From Branchiostoma floridae (Eukaryota; Chordata; Leptocardii; Amphioxiformes; Branchiostomatidae), in contig NC_049987.1 in assembly GCF_000003815.2 (NCBI RefSeq), positions 24,573,015-24,637,014 of the forward strand: DNA of 64,000 nt, written 5' to 3'. Of this stretch, positions 11,000 through 20,985 are shown piece by piece. Made by a program: the position numbers and the translations under genes. Numbering within the stretch: position 1 is the first letter of the stretch; each line of letters begins with the position of its first letter. A model generated the notes under the pieces. That model did no database searches and was not told where the DNA came from. It was given only the letters and a program-made list of their open reading frames with translations.

Positions 11000-11470
11000 T
11001 ACAATAGGCATTGATCCAGTTTTGTAGCTTAAAAAAAAGTTGCCCGTACATCTGTGCAGATGCTTAGGGGTGGCGCCCATCTCCATTTCGAGTAGCCCCT
11101 GGGCCACACATTTGTGCAAGCCACTACAGCAGGGGGCTGGTCCGCTGGAAGTTTAAGCTGTAGCTTAAGTTTAAGAAAGTAAAAGTTGGATCAGAAGCAT
11201 TAGAAATACAAGAGAGAGTCTCTTGCCAGGATGCTATTCTAAGAAGAATTCACTCAAGTTTGACGGTCTTGTCCTTGAAAAAAGAAACAAAACCTGAAGA
11301 CAGAGATGCAATAGGCATTGATCCAGTTTTGTAGCTTAAGAAAATAAAAGTTGGATCAGAATCATTAGAAATACAACAGAGAGTCTCTTACCAGGACATT
11401 ATTTTAAGAAGAATTCACTCAAGTTTGGTGCTCTTGTCCCTGAAAAAAGAAACAAAACCTGGAGACAAAA
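11000..11470. repeat. Tandem duplication, about 171-bp unit
   Basis: 'tagcttaag...aaagttggatcagaa.cattagaaatacaa' begins at 11161 and again at 11332. Both copies run through 'agaagaattcactcaagttt' to 'aaaagaaacaaaacctg'. Part of a third copy (acaataggcattgatccag ... gtagctt) lies at 11000-11030, cut off by unrelated sequence. Confidence 0.8.
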
Positions 11471-11479
11471 TGAAGAAGT

Positions 11480-12184
11480 AATTTTGTACAGATGGTTTTG
11501 GATACTGGCAAGTGAAACAAGTAAACATACCAACTGGTGTGGAGTACTAGTAATAAGGCATGTTGAAGTCTTTATAAAGTTTGATAAGAGGGTATCAGAA
11601 TACCTCCACTTCCACGGGATCCAATATTACCACTGTGGAAATGATCCTAGATAGCACCAGACATAACAAACAAATCCACATCCATCAACCATAATGAAAA
11701 GTGAACCTGGTGGCATTTGCTAGACTTTTGTCCAACAGTTGTGGTATCAAGTTTATTGGAAATTCTTACCGGAAGGCCGCATACCCAACTTTACTTTATT
11801 TGTCTACCAGGAAAAATTCACTCACAGTTCATTTTGACCTGTTTTTCACGTAGTCCTGAATCTAACATTTATTAAATAACACAACATCAATACTACTGCA
11901 ACCTCTACTATTACTACTTGGTATACTACTACTACCACTATCAAATTAAGTAATGATTATGATAATGATTATGTCATTGCAAATCACAACATAATAAAAA
12001 TGTGGGACATGTGGCTTCTCTAATTTTGAATGATAATGTTTTGGATTTACTTATAAACTTGATATTTGACTATGATACACACACATGTATCACATGCATA
12101 ATCGCTCAACATTCCATCAATGGTTTTGCATAGGAAAGCAGGGCTTTACATGGATAACCAGCTAGCTCCACTGCCTGATGACGA
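11480..12184. other. No gene seen
   Basis: AT-rich sequence with a low-complexity trinucleotide patch (act/tac, about 11890-11940). It ends at an N-run. Confidence 0.5.
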
Positions 12185-12931
12185 NNNNNNNNNNNNNNNN
12201 NNNNNNNNNNNNNNNNNNNNNNNNNNNNNNNNNNNNNNNNNNNNNNNNNNNNNNNNNNNNNNNNNNNNNNNNNNNNNNNNNNNNNNNNNNNNNNNNNNNN
12301 NNNNNNNNNNNNNNNNNNNNNNNNNNNNNNNNNNNNNNNNNNNNNNNNNNNNNNNNNNNNNNNNNNNNNNNNNNNNNNNNNNNNNNNNNNNNNNNNNNNN
12401 NNNNNNNNNNNNNNNNNNNNNNNNNNNNNNNNNNNNNNNNNNNNNNNNNNNNNNNNNNNNNNNNNNNNNNNNNNNNNNNNNNNNNNNNNNNNNNNNNNNN
12501 NNNNNNNNNNNNNNNNNNNNNNNNNNNNNNNNNNNNNNNNNNNNNNNNNNNNNNNNNNNNNNNNNNNNNNNNNNNNNNNNNNNNNNNNNNNNNNNNNNNN
12601 NNNNNNNNNNNNNNNNNNNNNNNNNNNNNNNNNNNNNNNNNNNNNNNNNNNNNNNNNNNNNNNNNNNNNNNNNNNNNNNNNNNNNNNNNNNNNNNNNNNN
12701 NNNNNNNNNNNNNNNNNNNNNNNNNNNNNNNNNNNNNNNNNNNNNNNNNNNNNNNNNNNNNNNNNNNNNNNNNNNNNNNNNNNNNNNNNNNNNNNNNNNN
12801 NNNNNNNNNNNNNNNNNNNNNNNNNNNNNNNNNNNNNNNNNNNNNNNNNNNNNNNNNNNNNNNNNNNNNNNNNNNNNNNNNNNNNNNNNNNNNNNNNNNN
12901 NNNNNNNNNNNNNNNNNNNNNNNNNNNNNNN
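12185..12931. other. Assembly gap (747 N)
   Basis: A run of N. Open frames that appear to span it are not real. Confidence 1.
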
Positions 12932-13005
12932 GAACTTTGACTCGACATTATGAGAAATATCTCTGAGCGAAGCACAGCAACCACCGTGCCTCATCGGACT
13001 ACATT

Positions 13006-13223
13006 TAACGTTGGTTCACCTTTATCCGTTGGGTAACCTATATCCGTTGCTTTGATAAACAGAATATTTTGGGATATCACGTCGACGGACGTTAGTTTCA
13101 AATTGCAATAGTTTCAGGATATTGCAGTTAAAACTATCTTCCGTCAATTTGATATACCTAAATACCCTGTTTTTAAAAGCAACGGATATAGGTTACCCAA
13201 CGGATAAAGGTGAACCAACGTTA
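13006..13223. mobile_element. MITE with about 45-bp inverted repeats (TAACGTTGG family)
   Basis: The left arm TAACGTTGGTTCACC, followed by tttatccgttgggtaac and ctatatccgttgctt, is matched almost perfectly by the right arm (13180-13223). A diverged relative lies at 30305-30536 and a fragment at about 18250-18285. It is noncoding. The target duplication is ambiguous, because acat flanks both sides a few bases out. Confidence 0.8.
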
Positions 13224-13783
13224 TACATCATCTGTAGAGGTAAGGTGGTTTCTTTGCATCACTATGATTCACTTCCATGTAATGGATTCATGAATAGGAA
13301 TTGAAAAGTTGTATAGAAGGGCAAATAGTCTTGTCAAGTTCGATACAGGTGTTTTCATCTTGACAGAGCTGCAATCCTGGTCCTAAACAGACTTATTGGC
13401 TCCCTCCGGCCAGTCTCTGTGGTATGTACCAGTATAAAAGGACCAATCTATGCACAGGTGAAAGTACTAAGCAGGCCACAGGCTTAAAATGTGTTTTATG
13501 TACAGTCATTATCCCCTATCTGACTCCAGATAAATATTCCACCATGCCGGAGCTGTGCGTGTTGTTAGAGTCAGTTTAACAGGCTATGTGAATGGTTAGA
13601 ATCAGTTTAACATGCCCTAATGGTGCAGTTTTTGTAATGAGAACAATGATGAGAATGGAATGGCTGCCAATTGGAATCAGGAAAACATACAACTTGAAAG
13701 GACTTCTGGCAGCTGATGCATTTTCCCTGCTCTCTGCATTCAAATGTATGGCTAGAGTATGGGAGCCCCGGTACACTTACTGT

Positions 13784-13985
13784 AAATGCAGAAACTTTCG
13801 CAGTGGTTTAATGTTCACGGTTTTCGCGGTGGCCGTTTCACCGCGAACTTAAAACCACCGCGAACATTTTTTCATTGCAGTAAGGGACTACAGAGCATGG
13901 TGCTACCGCGAATTTAAAGCCACCGCGAAAAGTCCTTTTTTCCGCTACCGCGAATCCCCGCAAACTTAAATACATTTACAGTACT
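13784..13985. mobile_element. 'ctgtaaatgcagaaa' MITE, near-complete copy
   Basis: It begins at the TA before CTGTAAATGCAGAAAC and ends ACATTTACAG followed by TA. The interior alternates GC-rich 'ccgcgaa' blocks in both orientations, giving several possible hairpins, with a central 'agtaagggactacagagcatgg'. It is very similar to 18375-18577. Confidence 0.85.
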
Positions 13986-13987
13986 AG

Positions 13988-14266
13988 NNNNNNNNNNNNN
14001 NNNNNNNNNNNNNNNNNNNNNNNNNNNNNNNNNNNNNNNNNNNNNNNNNNNNNNNNNNNNNNNNNNNNNNNNNNNNNNNNNNNNNNNNNNNNNNNNNNNN
14101 NNNNNNNNNNNNNNNNNNNNNNNNNNNNNNNNNNNNNNNNNNNNNNNNNNNNNNNNNNNNNNNNNNNNNNNNNNNNNNNNNNNNNNNNNNNNNNNNNNNN
14201 NNNNNNNNNNNNNNNNNNNNNNNNNNNNNNNNNNNNNNNNNNNNNNNNNNNNNNNNNNNNNNNNNN
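13988..14266. other. Assembly gap (279 N) inside an inverted repeat
   Basis: A run of N. The 36 bp before it and the 36 bp after it are reverse complements of each other. Confidence 1.
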
Positions 14267-14268
14267 AT

Positions 14269-14307
14269 CCTAGTACTGTAAATGTATTTAAGTTTGCGGG
14301 GATTCGC
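14269..14307. mobile_element. End of an inverted 'ctgtaaatgcagaaa' MITE copy
   Basis: tagtactgtaaatgtattt followed by aagtttgcggggattcgcgg is the reverse complement of the element end at 13950-13987. The rest of this copy is either in the gap or missing. Confidence 0.7.
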
Positions 14308-14828
14308 GGTCCTACTACATGTACGTCAATTTTCCCCTGTATTCTGCAGTCAGAGCACATTGCACAACCAACATTGAGGGTCGCTCCTTGAATGGGGTCA
14401 TGCCTTGAGATTGGAGCCAAGCACATTTTCCCAGAGAGGTCAATGGTTTTATGGTTCCTTTTCCCCTTCTTTGATATCATGAGTTTTGCAAGAGAGGGCT
14501 GCTGTTGCCCCCCTCCCCCCTGCCATCCCAGCCCCACAGCTCCAACTGAGTTGTTCCAGAACTCACAAGTGTTTACCTACAGCTGATTAGGGGGCATTGA
14601 CCCCGGGTATTAAGAGCGAGGTGAATGACCCTTACAGCTCACACTGAGGGTGGAATTATAACACACAAGTTGGTGGAGAAAGTTCTGATTTAGTGTTCTC
14701 TGAGTTATTGTAACCATTATGTGATCTAACTAACTTGTAATATTCACTGTCAGGGTTTTTGCTTTGTAATGTCTTTTTTTCAGTCCCTAGGTCAAGGACC
14801 TCTAAAAAACAGGTAAAAGAAACGAGTT

Positions 14829-14885
14829 GCAATCAATTGATGAAGAAAGAAAGAATGAAAGAAAAAGAAAGAAGGAAGCTTCGAA
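14829..14885. repeat. GAAA-rich microsatellite
   Basis: Purine run of gaaa/gaag units. Confidence 0.8.
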
Positions 14886-15118
14886 GGAACGTAATAAGAA
14901 ATAAGATGCTAGCTGTTTAGAAATTGTGAAGGTGCAGCCCACTCTTACAAAACTCATGATATCTAAAAGCCAGTGGAAGAAGAAGGGTGGGGTCCTATAC
15001 CGTGCCTCAAAAAGGCTTATAGTGGTAGTGCCTTCCAAGGCCTGCCACAGATAAACTCTCTACCCCCACCCAAACAATGAGTAGGAGGGACAAATCAAAG
15101 CTGGAGATAGCCTTAATT

Positions 15119-15290
15119 GCACCCAGTATTGCCAGCCCCTCCCTCTGTACAACATTTGCATCCTGATCCCATATTTCCCTGTTGATCAGTTTCTCCGTTT
15201 GTTGAACTTTTCTGACAAGTTATTAAGTGGGTGTACTCCATCATGGAGTGCAGCACTGAAGTGCACATTCTGACATTCAGCTTGGGTCCA
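15119..15290 (-). repeat. Copy A of a triplicated segment (unit X)
   Basis: This matches 15561-15715 (B) and 16493-16640 (C): 'atcccatat.tccctg', 'gacaagttattaagtgg', 'ccatcatg' and 'ctgacattcagct' occur in the same order. On the minus strand copies B and C share an open frame, but in A that frame is broken by stops and small indels. Unit X alternates with SINE sequence, so X plus SINE was duplicated together. Confidence 0.7.
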
Positions 15291-15545
15291 TAGCCTTTTC
15301 GAGGCCGTAGGGGCAATGTGTTGTCGTCCACTCTAGGGCATGGTTTTGGGAGGTGGAGCACATCACTCTCCTTCCACTGCCTTTTACCTCCCCAACCAAA
15401 GTCAGGCTCACATTTTTACACCTGGGTGGAGTGAGGAAAGAAGTGTGCAGTACCTTTCCCCAGGAAACAACCTATAGCCAGGAATGGCAGGAATCAAACC
15501 TATAACCTCTGGATCTTGAATGTATCGTCTAGCCCAGCCCCTCCA
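15290..15545 (-). mobile_element. tRNA-derived SINE, copy A
   Basis: Read on the minus strand, a tRNA-like head (about 15545-15480) has a B-box-like GGTTTGATTCC. It is followed by a body with 'cctcactccacccaggtgt' (about 15440-15420) and a tail around 'ccctacggcctcg'. This 'cactccacccaggtgtaaa' core recurs in SINEs of several invertebrates, to my recollection. The second copy, at 15716-16482, is split by a minisatellite. Confidence 0.65.
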
Positions 15546-15560
15546 TGCCTTCACCATATT

Positions 15561-15715
15561 CTTGACATTTCAAGTCCTGCACTCTGTGCAAGCCTGCATA
15601 TAGATCCCATATCTCCTGGTTTCTTTTGATGCTGAGCTTTTCTGACAGGTTGTTAAGTGGCCCCTCCATCATGTAAGTGTAACGTTGAAGTGTATATTCT
15701 GACATTCAGCTAAGG
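15561..15715 (-). repeat. Copy B of unit X, with minus-strand open frame
   Basis: The minus strand reads TLQRYTYMMEGPLN in its first part and KRNQEIWDLYAG further on, the same peptide as copy C (16493-16640) with few changes. DNA identity to C is also high, so shared reading frame alone does not prove coding function. No convincing splice pair is visible. Confidence 0.6.
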
Positions 15716-16482
15716 TCCATAGGGGCAGTGGGTTGTTATCCACTGTGTCTAGGGCACGGTATCGGAAGGTGGAGCCCAACCCTCTCCTTACACCACCTTT
15801 TACATGCACCTCCCCATCTGAAGTCAGGTACCCGGTAGCTGGTGTGTTACGCCGAACAGCGGTTATACCGGCTATATAGATACAGATACAGAAGCTGGTG
15901 TGTTACGCCGAACAGCGATTATACCGGCTTTATAGATACAGATACAAAAGCTGGTGTGTTACGCCGAACAGCGGTTATACCGGCTATATAGATACAGATA
16001 CAGAAGCTGGTGTGTTGCGCCGAAGGGCGGTTATACCGGCTATATAGATACAGATACAGAAGCTGGTGTGTTACGCCGAAGGGCGGTTATACCGGCTATA
16101 TAGATACAGATACAGAAGCTGGTGTGTTACGCCGAACAGCGGTTATACCGGCTATATAGATACAGATACAGAAGCTGGTGTGTTACGCTGAACAGCGGTT
16201 ATACCGGCTATATAGATATAGATACAGAAGCTGGTGTGTTACGCCGAAGGGCGGTTATACCGGCTATATAGATACAGATACAGAAGCTGGTGTGTTACGC
16301 CGAAGGGCGGTTATACCGGCTATATAGGTACAGATACAGATACCCATTTTTACACCTGGGTGGAGTGAGGAAAATCCTGTTAAGTGCCTTTCCCAATGGC
16401 ACAACTCCTAGCTGTGAATGCCTCAGGAATCAAAGCCTTGACTTCTGGATCTTGTGTCTTCTAGCCCAGCCACACAAAGCCA
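15716..16482 (-). mobile_element. tRNA-derived SINE, copy B, interrupted by a 56-bp minisatellite
   Basis: The SINE body matches copy A up to 'aagtcaggtaccc' (15821-15833) and resumes at 'acccatttttacacctggg' (about 16342). The 500 bp between is the minisatellite. The tRNA-like head (minus strand) is at about 16482-16400. Confidence 0.65.
15838..16340 (+). repeat. 56-bp minisatellite, nine copies
   Basis: The unit starts gctggtgtgttacgccgaac and ends tagatacagatacagaa. Nine copies in exact 56-bp register begin at 15838, 15894 and so on. Two main variants alternate at the centre: gaacagcgg (copies 1-3, 6, 7) and gaagggcgg (copies 4, 5, 8, 9). It is noncoding in all frames, since units contain stops. 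Confidence 0.97.
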
Positions 16483-16492
16483 CCATGATATT

Positions 16493-16640
16493 CTTGACAT
16501 TTCGAGCCTGCATATAGATCCCATATTTCCTGGTTTCTCTTGATGTTGAACTTTCCTGACACGTCGTTAAGTGGGCCCTCCATCATGTAAGTGTAACGTT
16601 GAAGTGTAGATTCAGTGACATTCAGCCGGGCAGGAATGTG
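16493..16640 (-). repeat. Copy C of unit X, inside a 101-codon minus-strand open frame
   Basis: The minus-strand frame 16766-16461 includes LQRYTYMMEGPLNDVSGKF and KRNQEIWDLYAG, closely matching copy B. I do not recognise the peptide. It could be a decayed duplicated exon or a repeat whose frame is open by chance. Confidence 0.55.
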
Positions 16641-16870
16641 GCACTGAAGGGCTCTGTATGGAGGGTAGGAATAAGAGAGCTGGACTTGAATCCCCTTAAG
16701 TGACAGGTAGTGATATCTATTACATGTTGTTGGTGGCAGATCAGAAAGGGTATGAACATGATTCATCTACTCAGACCGTGAGGGGTGTGTATGAAATAAT
16801 GATGCCATTTTTTTTTTACCCAGGTAGCACACAATTTTTCTCATCCAGTGCTTTTTTTTACCCTGTACAA

Positions 16871-17110
16871 GTGACCACCTCTACATAAGGACCACCTGGT
16901 CTTTGATATACAGTCAAGTCTGTACTAGACTAGTAGTAGTGACCACCTCTACATAAGGACCACCTGGTCTTTGATATAGTACAATCAAGTCTGTACTAGA
17001 CTAGTAGTAGTGACCACCTCTACATAAGGACCACCTGGTCTTTGATATAGTACAATCAAGTCTGTACTAGACTAGTAGTAGTGACCACCTCTACATAAGG
17101 ACCACCTGGC
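16871..17110 (+). repeat. 71-bp tandem repeat, about 3.4 copies
   Basis: Units begin gtgaccacctctacataagg at 16871, 16939, 17010 and 17081. The first unit is 68 bp through a small deletion, the others 71 bp. A diverged 'gaccacctgttcacaaagacc' continues at about 17193. Confidence 0.95.
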
Positions 17111-17439
17111 CATTGTGACCACTATTTTTGCCAGGCGCTTAGACAATTTTTCCCATTGACACAAACATTATTACAAAATCTCATCTATAGTGACCACCTG
17201 TTCACAAAGACCAGATTTTATTGGTCCCCAGAGCGGTCTTCTTGCGCAGGTACTATACATCCCCTTAGGGGGTGATTAAGGAAGATGTTGGTTTTTAAGA
17301 CAGAGACCCCTTTTTTCTCATGCGTGACAGAGTCTTCGGGAGGGCCTTTATACCTCCCCCAGAAGAGGGATTCCTGCCCTGAACTCCATGTATCCGGGAT
17401 AAAGGAGATTTCTTGTTCCCCACCCAGGGAGTCCCCCAA

Positions 17440-17473
17440 GTCCTAAAAAGAACCCCCCCCCCCCCCCCCCCCC
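17440..17473. repeat. Poly-C tract
   Basis: A run of more than 20 C with one G, followed by 'aaccaaaatcctggctaca'. The glycine-rich minus-strand open frame over it is a product of this run. Confidence 0.95.
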
Positions 17474-17509
17474 GCCCCCAACCAAAATCCTGGCTACAGG
17501 CATGCTTAC

Positions 17510-17539
17510 GTTTCGATGTCTCTCAGACACCTTCGTCAG
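17510..17539 (-). other. Hairpin motif CTGACGA / GAAAC
   Basis: On the minus strand CTGACGA is followed by a 7-bp stem (GGTGTCT ... AGACATC, one G-T wobble, GAG loop) and then GAAAC. The layout resembles the hammerhead ribozyme core, but one extra A lies between CTGACGA and the stem. A relative is at 56728-56758 and a decayed one at about 1263-1290. It is probably part of a retroelement. Confidence 0.4.
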
Positions 17540-17739
17540 AGCTTCTAACTGGAGTTCTGCTTCTCACCGCTATATGTAGCCGATGTAGGTGGCGCTTTTG
17601 CGGTGAGAAAACAGTCCCAAACATGGCTTAGCTTGTATCCTCCCTCGTATACATGTATACATTCAAATGGTGACCTTTGTGAAAATGTTGAGATTTTGGA
17701 ATAAGCTTCATCTTAACACTTCTCTTCTATTTTCCCCAG

Positions 17740-17851
17740 CTCACAACCCCAAGGCGTCGGAGTACGTGCGTAAGAAGTACAGGAAGAAGCTTCAGCACTT
17801 TGAGGAGCAGTGCAACCTCATCAAGTTCCTGGGAGAGCACATGACCAGGAG
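17740..17851 (+). CDS. Penultimate coding exon of an unrecognised gene
   Basis: The exon is bounded by a polypyrimidine tract and AG (tttccccag, ending 17739) and by a GTAATG donor at 17852. It is 112 bp, entering in phase 1 and leaving in phase 2, and joins the next exon (18702) without a frame break. It reads HNPKASEYVRKKYRKKLQHF, then EEQCNLIKFLGEHMTR: a basic stretch followed by an amphipathic, probably helical segment. Codon third positions are GC-rich (gtg, cgt, aag, ctc, ctg), unlike the AT-rich surroundings, which supports coding. I do not recognise the family. Earlier exons must lie upstream, possibly outside the window or in the N-runs; I could not identify any here. Confidence 0.85.
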
Positions 17852-18249
17852 GTAATGTCTTTAACGCTGTTAACTTTTAAATGTCAGGGCTCAAATTACT
17901 TTTTTCTGCATACCTGCACTGGTACAGAAAAACATTGAAAATTAACTGCACCAGGCAAATTTTACCTGCACCACTCTGAATTTAAGAAGTATGGATCATA
18001 CTGAAACTGTTCAGGAACTATTGCTATTTATTTTTTTATACTTTATGGGTGGTAACAGTCAATGCAGCTAAGAACAATCCATATACACCTACATGTAGGG
18101 CTCCACTGAAAAGCAGTGCAAGAGCACTGAGCTTGGACCACCCTGGATAAAGATTACAGAAATAAATAAATAAATGTACATCATATGACATTTATGTATA
18201 AAACCCAGTACATGGACCATTGTCCTTCAACTTGATGTCCTTTGATACC

Positions 18250-18290
18250 GTTTTTAAAAGCCACGGATATAGGTTGCCCTGCGGACAACT
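18250..18290. mobile_element. Fragment of the TAACGTTGG MITE family
   Basis: 'gtttttaaaagccacggatataggttgccctgcgga' matches the right half of the element at 13006-13223. It lies in the intron. Confidence 0.5.
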
Positions 18291-18374
18291 TGCTATGTGT
18301 GTTCGTTTTTGTTTTGGCAATCTTGTAATGTATGATCTATAGTTTCATCCCAATTGGATAATGTCAAAAAAGTA

Positions 18375-18577
18375 CTGTAAATGCAGAAATGTTCGCGGTG
18401 GATTAATGTTCGCGGTTTTCGCGGTGACCACTTCACCGCGAATTTAAAACCACCGCGAACATTTTTCTGTTATGATATTAGATTGCAGTCTATGGTGTTA
18501 CTGCGAACTTAAATCCACCGCGAAAAGTCTTTTTTCCCGCTACCGCGAAATCCCCGCGAACTTAAAAACATTTACAG
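18375..18577. mobile_element. 'ctgtaaatgcagaaa' MITE, complete copy (203 bp)
   Basis: It is flanked by TA on both sides (18373-18374 and 18578-18579). It begins CTGTAAATGCAGAAATG and ends TTAAAAACATTTACAG, with paired 'ccgcgaa' blocks inside. It is the reference copy for this family in the window and sits in the intron of the gene ending at 18801. Confidence 0.9.
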
Positions 18578-18701
18578 TATATGATTCCCTGTATCTTGAA
18601 TTCTTCTAACTCTTTAACCTCTTTGAGTAAGTTTTGTGTAATGAAAATTTAGATCATCAAGTCTGCCAAATGCTAATGAAGTTCTTTTGATGATTCTGCA
18701 G

Positions 18702-18801
18702 ATACCGGGAGCCGCAGGAGAGACCCATCGGCTTCGATGAGAAGATGGAGGTCTTCCTGGCGCTGAGGGGGCACGGACCTGCAACAACATGGGTCGCTTA
18801 G
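18702..18801 (+). CDS. Terminal coding exon of the same gene
   Basis: The acceptor is ttctgcag ending at 18701. The first A completes an Arg codon with the AG left by the previous exon, then the frame reads YREPQERPIGFDEKMEVFLA, followed by LRGHGPATTWVA and a TAG stop at 18799-18801. The first 20 residues look conserved in style (charged, GC3-rich). The last ten or so residues fall inside a 36-bp tandem duplication, so this C-terminus, including the stop, may be a recent lineage-specific change. No donor is visible in the exon, so it is taken as the last. The intron (17852-18701) contains a complete MITE. Confidence 0.8.
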
Positions 18802-18841
18802 GGGGGGCACGGACCCGCAACAACATGGGTCGCTTAGGGGG
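18770..18841 (+). repeat. 36-bp tandem duplication spanning the stop codon
   Basis: 'gcacggacctgcaacaacat' followed by gggtcgcttag occurs at 18771 and, with one change, 36 bp later at 18807. The period is exactly 12 codons. Confidence 0.9.
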
Positions 18842-20265
18842 ATAGTAGTGTTTTTAGACAGTGCTTAGTTTTACATAAGTGAATTCTGTATGTAACAACA
18901 GCATCTACATGATTTGTACACACTGTATGTAGGAGAGCCTGCATGTCAGACTGTTTCTGAATGTTCACATAGTGCATGGTGAAATATTTTTATGTACACC
19001 AAAGAATTGGGAATTCAGCAACACGGAATTTAGATCAATACACGCGTGGTCTGGAAAAATGAAAACTATTTGGTATGGTGCACAACCCTATAGGTGACTT
19101 TATCTATGCAAAATATGTACATGAACATGTATATTTCTTAACTTGAAAAAAGTTCATCTGTGTTGGCAGAAGTTATTCTGGATCAGAAATTAAACAATTT
19201 CCAACCAAAAAAATGGACCTACCCAGATTTTCAAGTCAATTTTTCTGTTTGAAAATGCAGTCCAATTCAATTCCAGAAAGCACATTTCTCCCAGCCACTT
19301 TACCAAGCGTGCCTTATACCAGCCAATTTACAAGCTATGCACACAGCACCTATCTATTACTGTCTTGTCAAACTTGGCCCATGTGCCCCTCTATCCTGAT
19401 GGTCCATACAGACAGGGTTATGCCCCCTAATGGGGGTCCAGACCAGTGAAATGGGACCAATTATGTTGTTCTGCTACATTGGCTACACTTCATTTGGACC
19501 CTGGATGGCTCCACATGGGGTATAACACTGGTATCATGTCCAGGAAAGAGGGCAAGGCTAAATGCTATCAAATACATGCAGGATTCTTGTAAAGGTGGAC
19601 TTGTAGAATTTTCGAAAGTTTCTGGAATTTTCGAATTTTTTTCAAAATCTTTGTGTAAATTTTCAAACATTTTTCTCATTGTAGATCAGTTGCTTTTTAT
19701 AGAAGAGCATTGATTGAAGTTGGGTTGTCTGCAAGGAAGTGTTAATCGTCAGGTGTAACTTATGAATTGATTGATGTTAAAAACTAATAAAATCTCTCTA
19801 ACTGCAATTGCTACATGTGAATGAATTCTATAAACTCTATTTGAGATATTGCTAAAGAAAACCTTAGCATCTTTTTGTCATGCAAGTTTACCGTTGACAA
19901 TATCATCCTAGATTCTATTAACAACTGTGAATAGACGAATTCTACAAGACACTACTTTCTATTTCTCTAGTCCGTCCAGTAACTTAAGATATTTTTCTAT
20001 CCAACCACTTCTTGTGTGAATGTACATGTAATTCTGCACAGTGTAGAAGGGTGTTTTAACTGTAAATATGGGTGAATTCTGTGGTACATGATGTTTCAAT
20101 TCCTCAATGTATATTTTGGCTGAAAATTTCTGAAAAGTGAATTCATGTTTTTGTGGTTTTCACACTTTTAAACAAGAATGATCCTTGACTTCTGTGTTGT
20201 ATATATATATACTGGGGTCACCTGTTAGACATATGGCTGAATAAAATGTCTGTATTTCAGTTGCT
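18802..20265 (+). other. Probable 3' UTR
   Basis: This AT-rich sequence follows the stop at 18801 and is free of the mobile elements that crowd the rest of the window. AATAAA signals occur at 19786 and 20240; the latter is followed by a GT-rich stretch (ttgctgtattgtgg), as expected downstream of a cleavage site. The end is inferred. Confidence 0.5.
20240..20245 (+). terminator. Candidate polyadenylation signal
   Basis: AATAAA with a GT/T-rich element about 20 bp downstream, at the end of the repeat-free tract after the terminal exon. Confidence 0.5.
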
Positions 20266-20584
20266 GTATTGTGGAATACTGTTTATTTGTGAGTTTCTTT
20301 CATCACATATTAATTACTTAATTCCGAGAACATGGTTATATGTTGCTGATCAGAGCTGTCTCCAGGACCCATCCCTCCGTCCCAGGTTGGAAATTTGCTT
20401 ATTCAGACAGACAAAAATGTCACCTCATCTGTAAAAAATGACCCTGAACTTATGACTTGCAATTGATAAAATAATGTATTTTCAAAAGCTACTGGTAACA
20501 ACACCAGCTCCCAAAAATAATTGTTCCAAAAAAAATTTAACTAAAGCTGAAGAAAGCTGGTCAAAATTCAACCAGGCAATAATG

Positions 20585-20985
20585 AACCAAGGAGGTTCAA
20601 TGACAATGACAATGAAGTTTATTGCATATTCATGCCCCATTGGCGTTAATTGCAGTCAGTTTGGTACATAGAAAGTAATTGGAAAGCTATACATATACTA
20701 CAGTTTACATGCTTCTTCTCTCTTCCTAAAACATGCGTGGACGAGCTTACAGAGTTTTTCCAGTATATCGTAGTTAGATGATGACATAAGGTATTTGAAC
20801 AGATCTTCCTTCGTTTAATATCAAGATTAACTTCCTTGAATGAACTTAGAATGTCCCAACAAAAAAAGAGGATGAAACTCGCCTGATATTGGATAGATAT
20901 TGCTATCAGATTGAAACCCAGCTCATTGATACGTGTAGTTGATGAGATTGATTGATTTTTCTGACCAGAATAGCTCAAAAGGAGG
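20585..20985 (-). mobile_element. LINE 3' end (C-terminus of reverse-transcriptase ORF plus 3' UTR)
   Basis: On the minus strand one frame reads KEDLFKYLMSSSNYDILEKL, then CKLVHACFRKREEACKL and a stop (near 20720). A sister frame just upstream (FKEVNLDIK) is one base out of register, so the ORF is frameshifted. This pattern, ending in a 'KREEA' basic tail, is the usual C-terminus of CR1/jockey-type LINE polyproteins. The 3' UTR ends 'gcaataaacttcattgtcat' with CATTGT repeats. It is a dead 5'-truncated copy. Confidence 0.8.

Noticed and set aside
12106-12994. Four open frames of 262-292 codons
   Set aside because: They consist almost entirely of the N-run 12185-12931; only a few real codons lie at each end.
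13914-14537. 207-codon minus-strand open frame
   Set aside because: It spans the N-run 13988-14266, and its real parts are MITE sequence.
15838-16340. Possible CRISPR array
   Set aside because: Units are contiguous 56-bp repeats with no variable spacers, in an animal genome; this is a minisatellite. The same holds for the other tandem arrays.
17348-17530. Glycine-rich minus-strand frame
   Set aside because: Produced by the poly-C tract.
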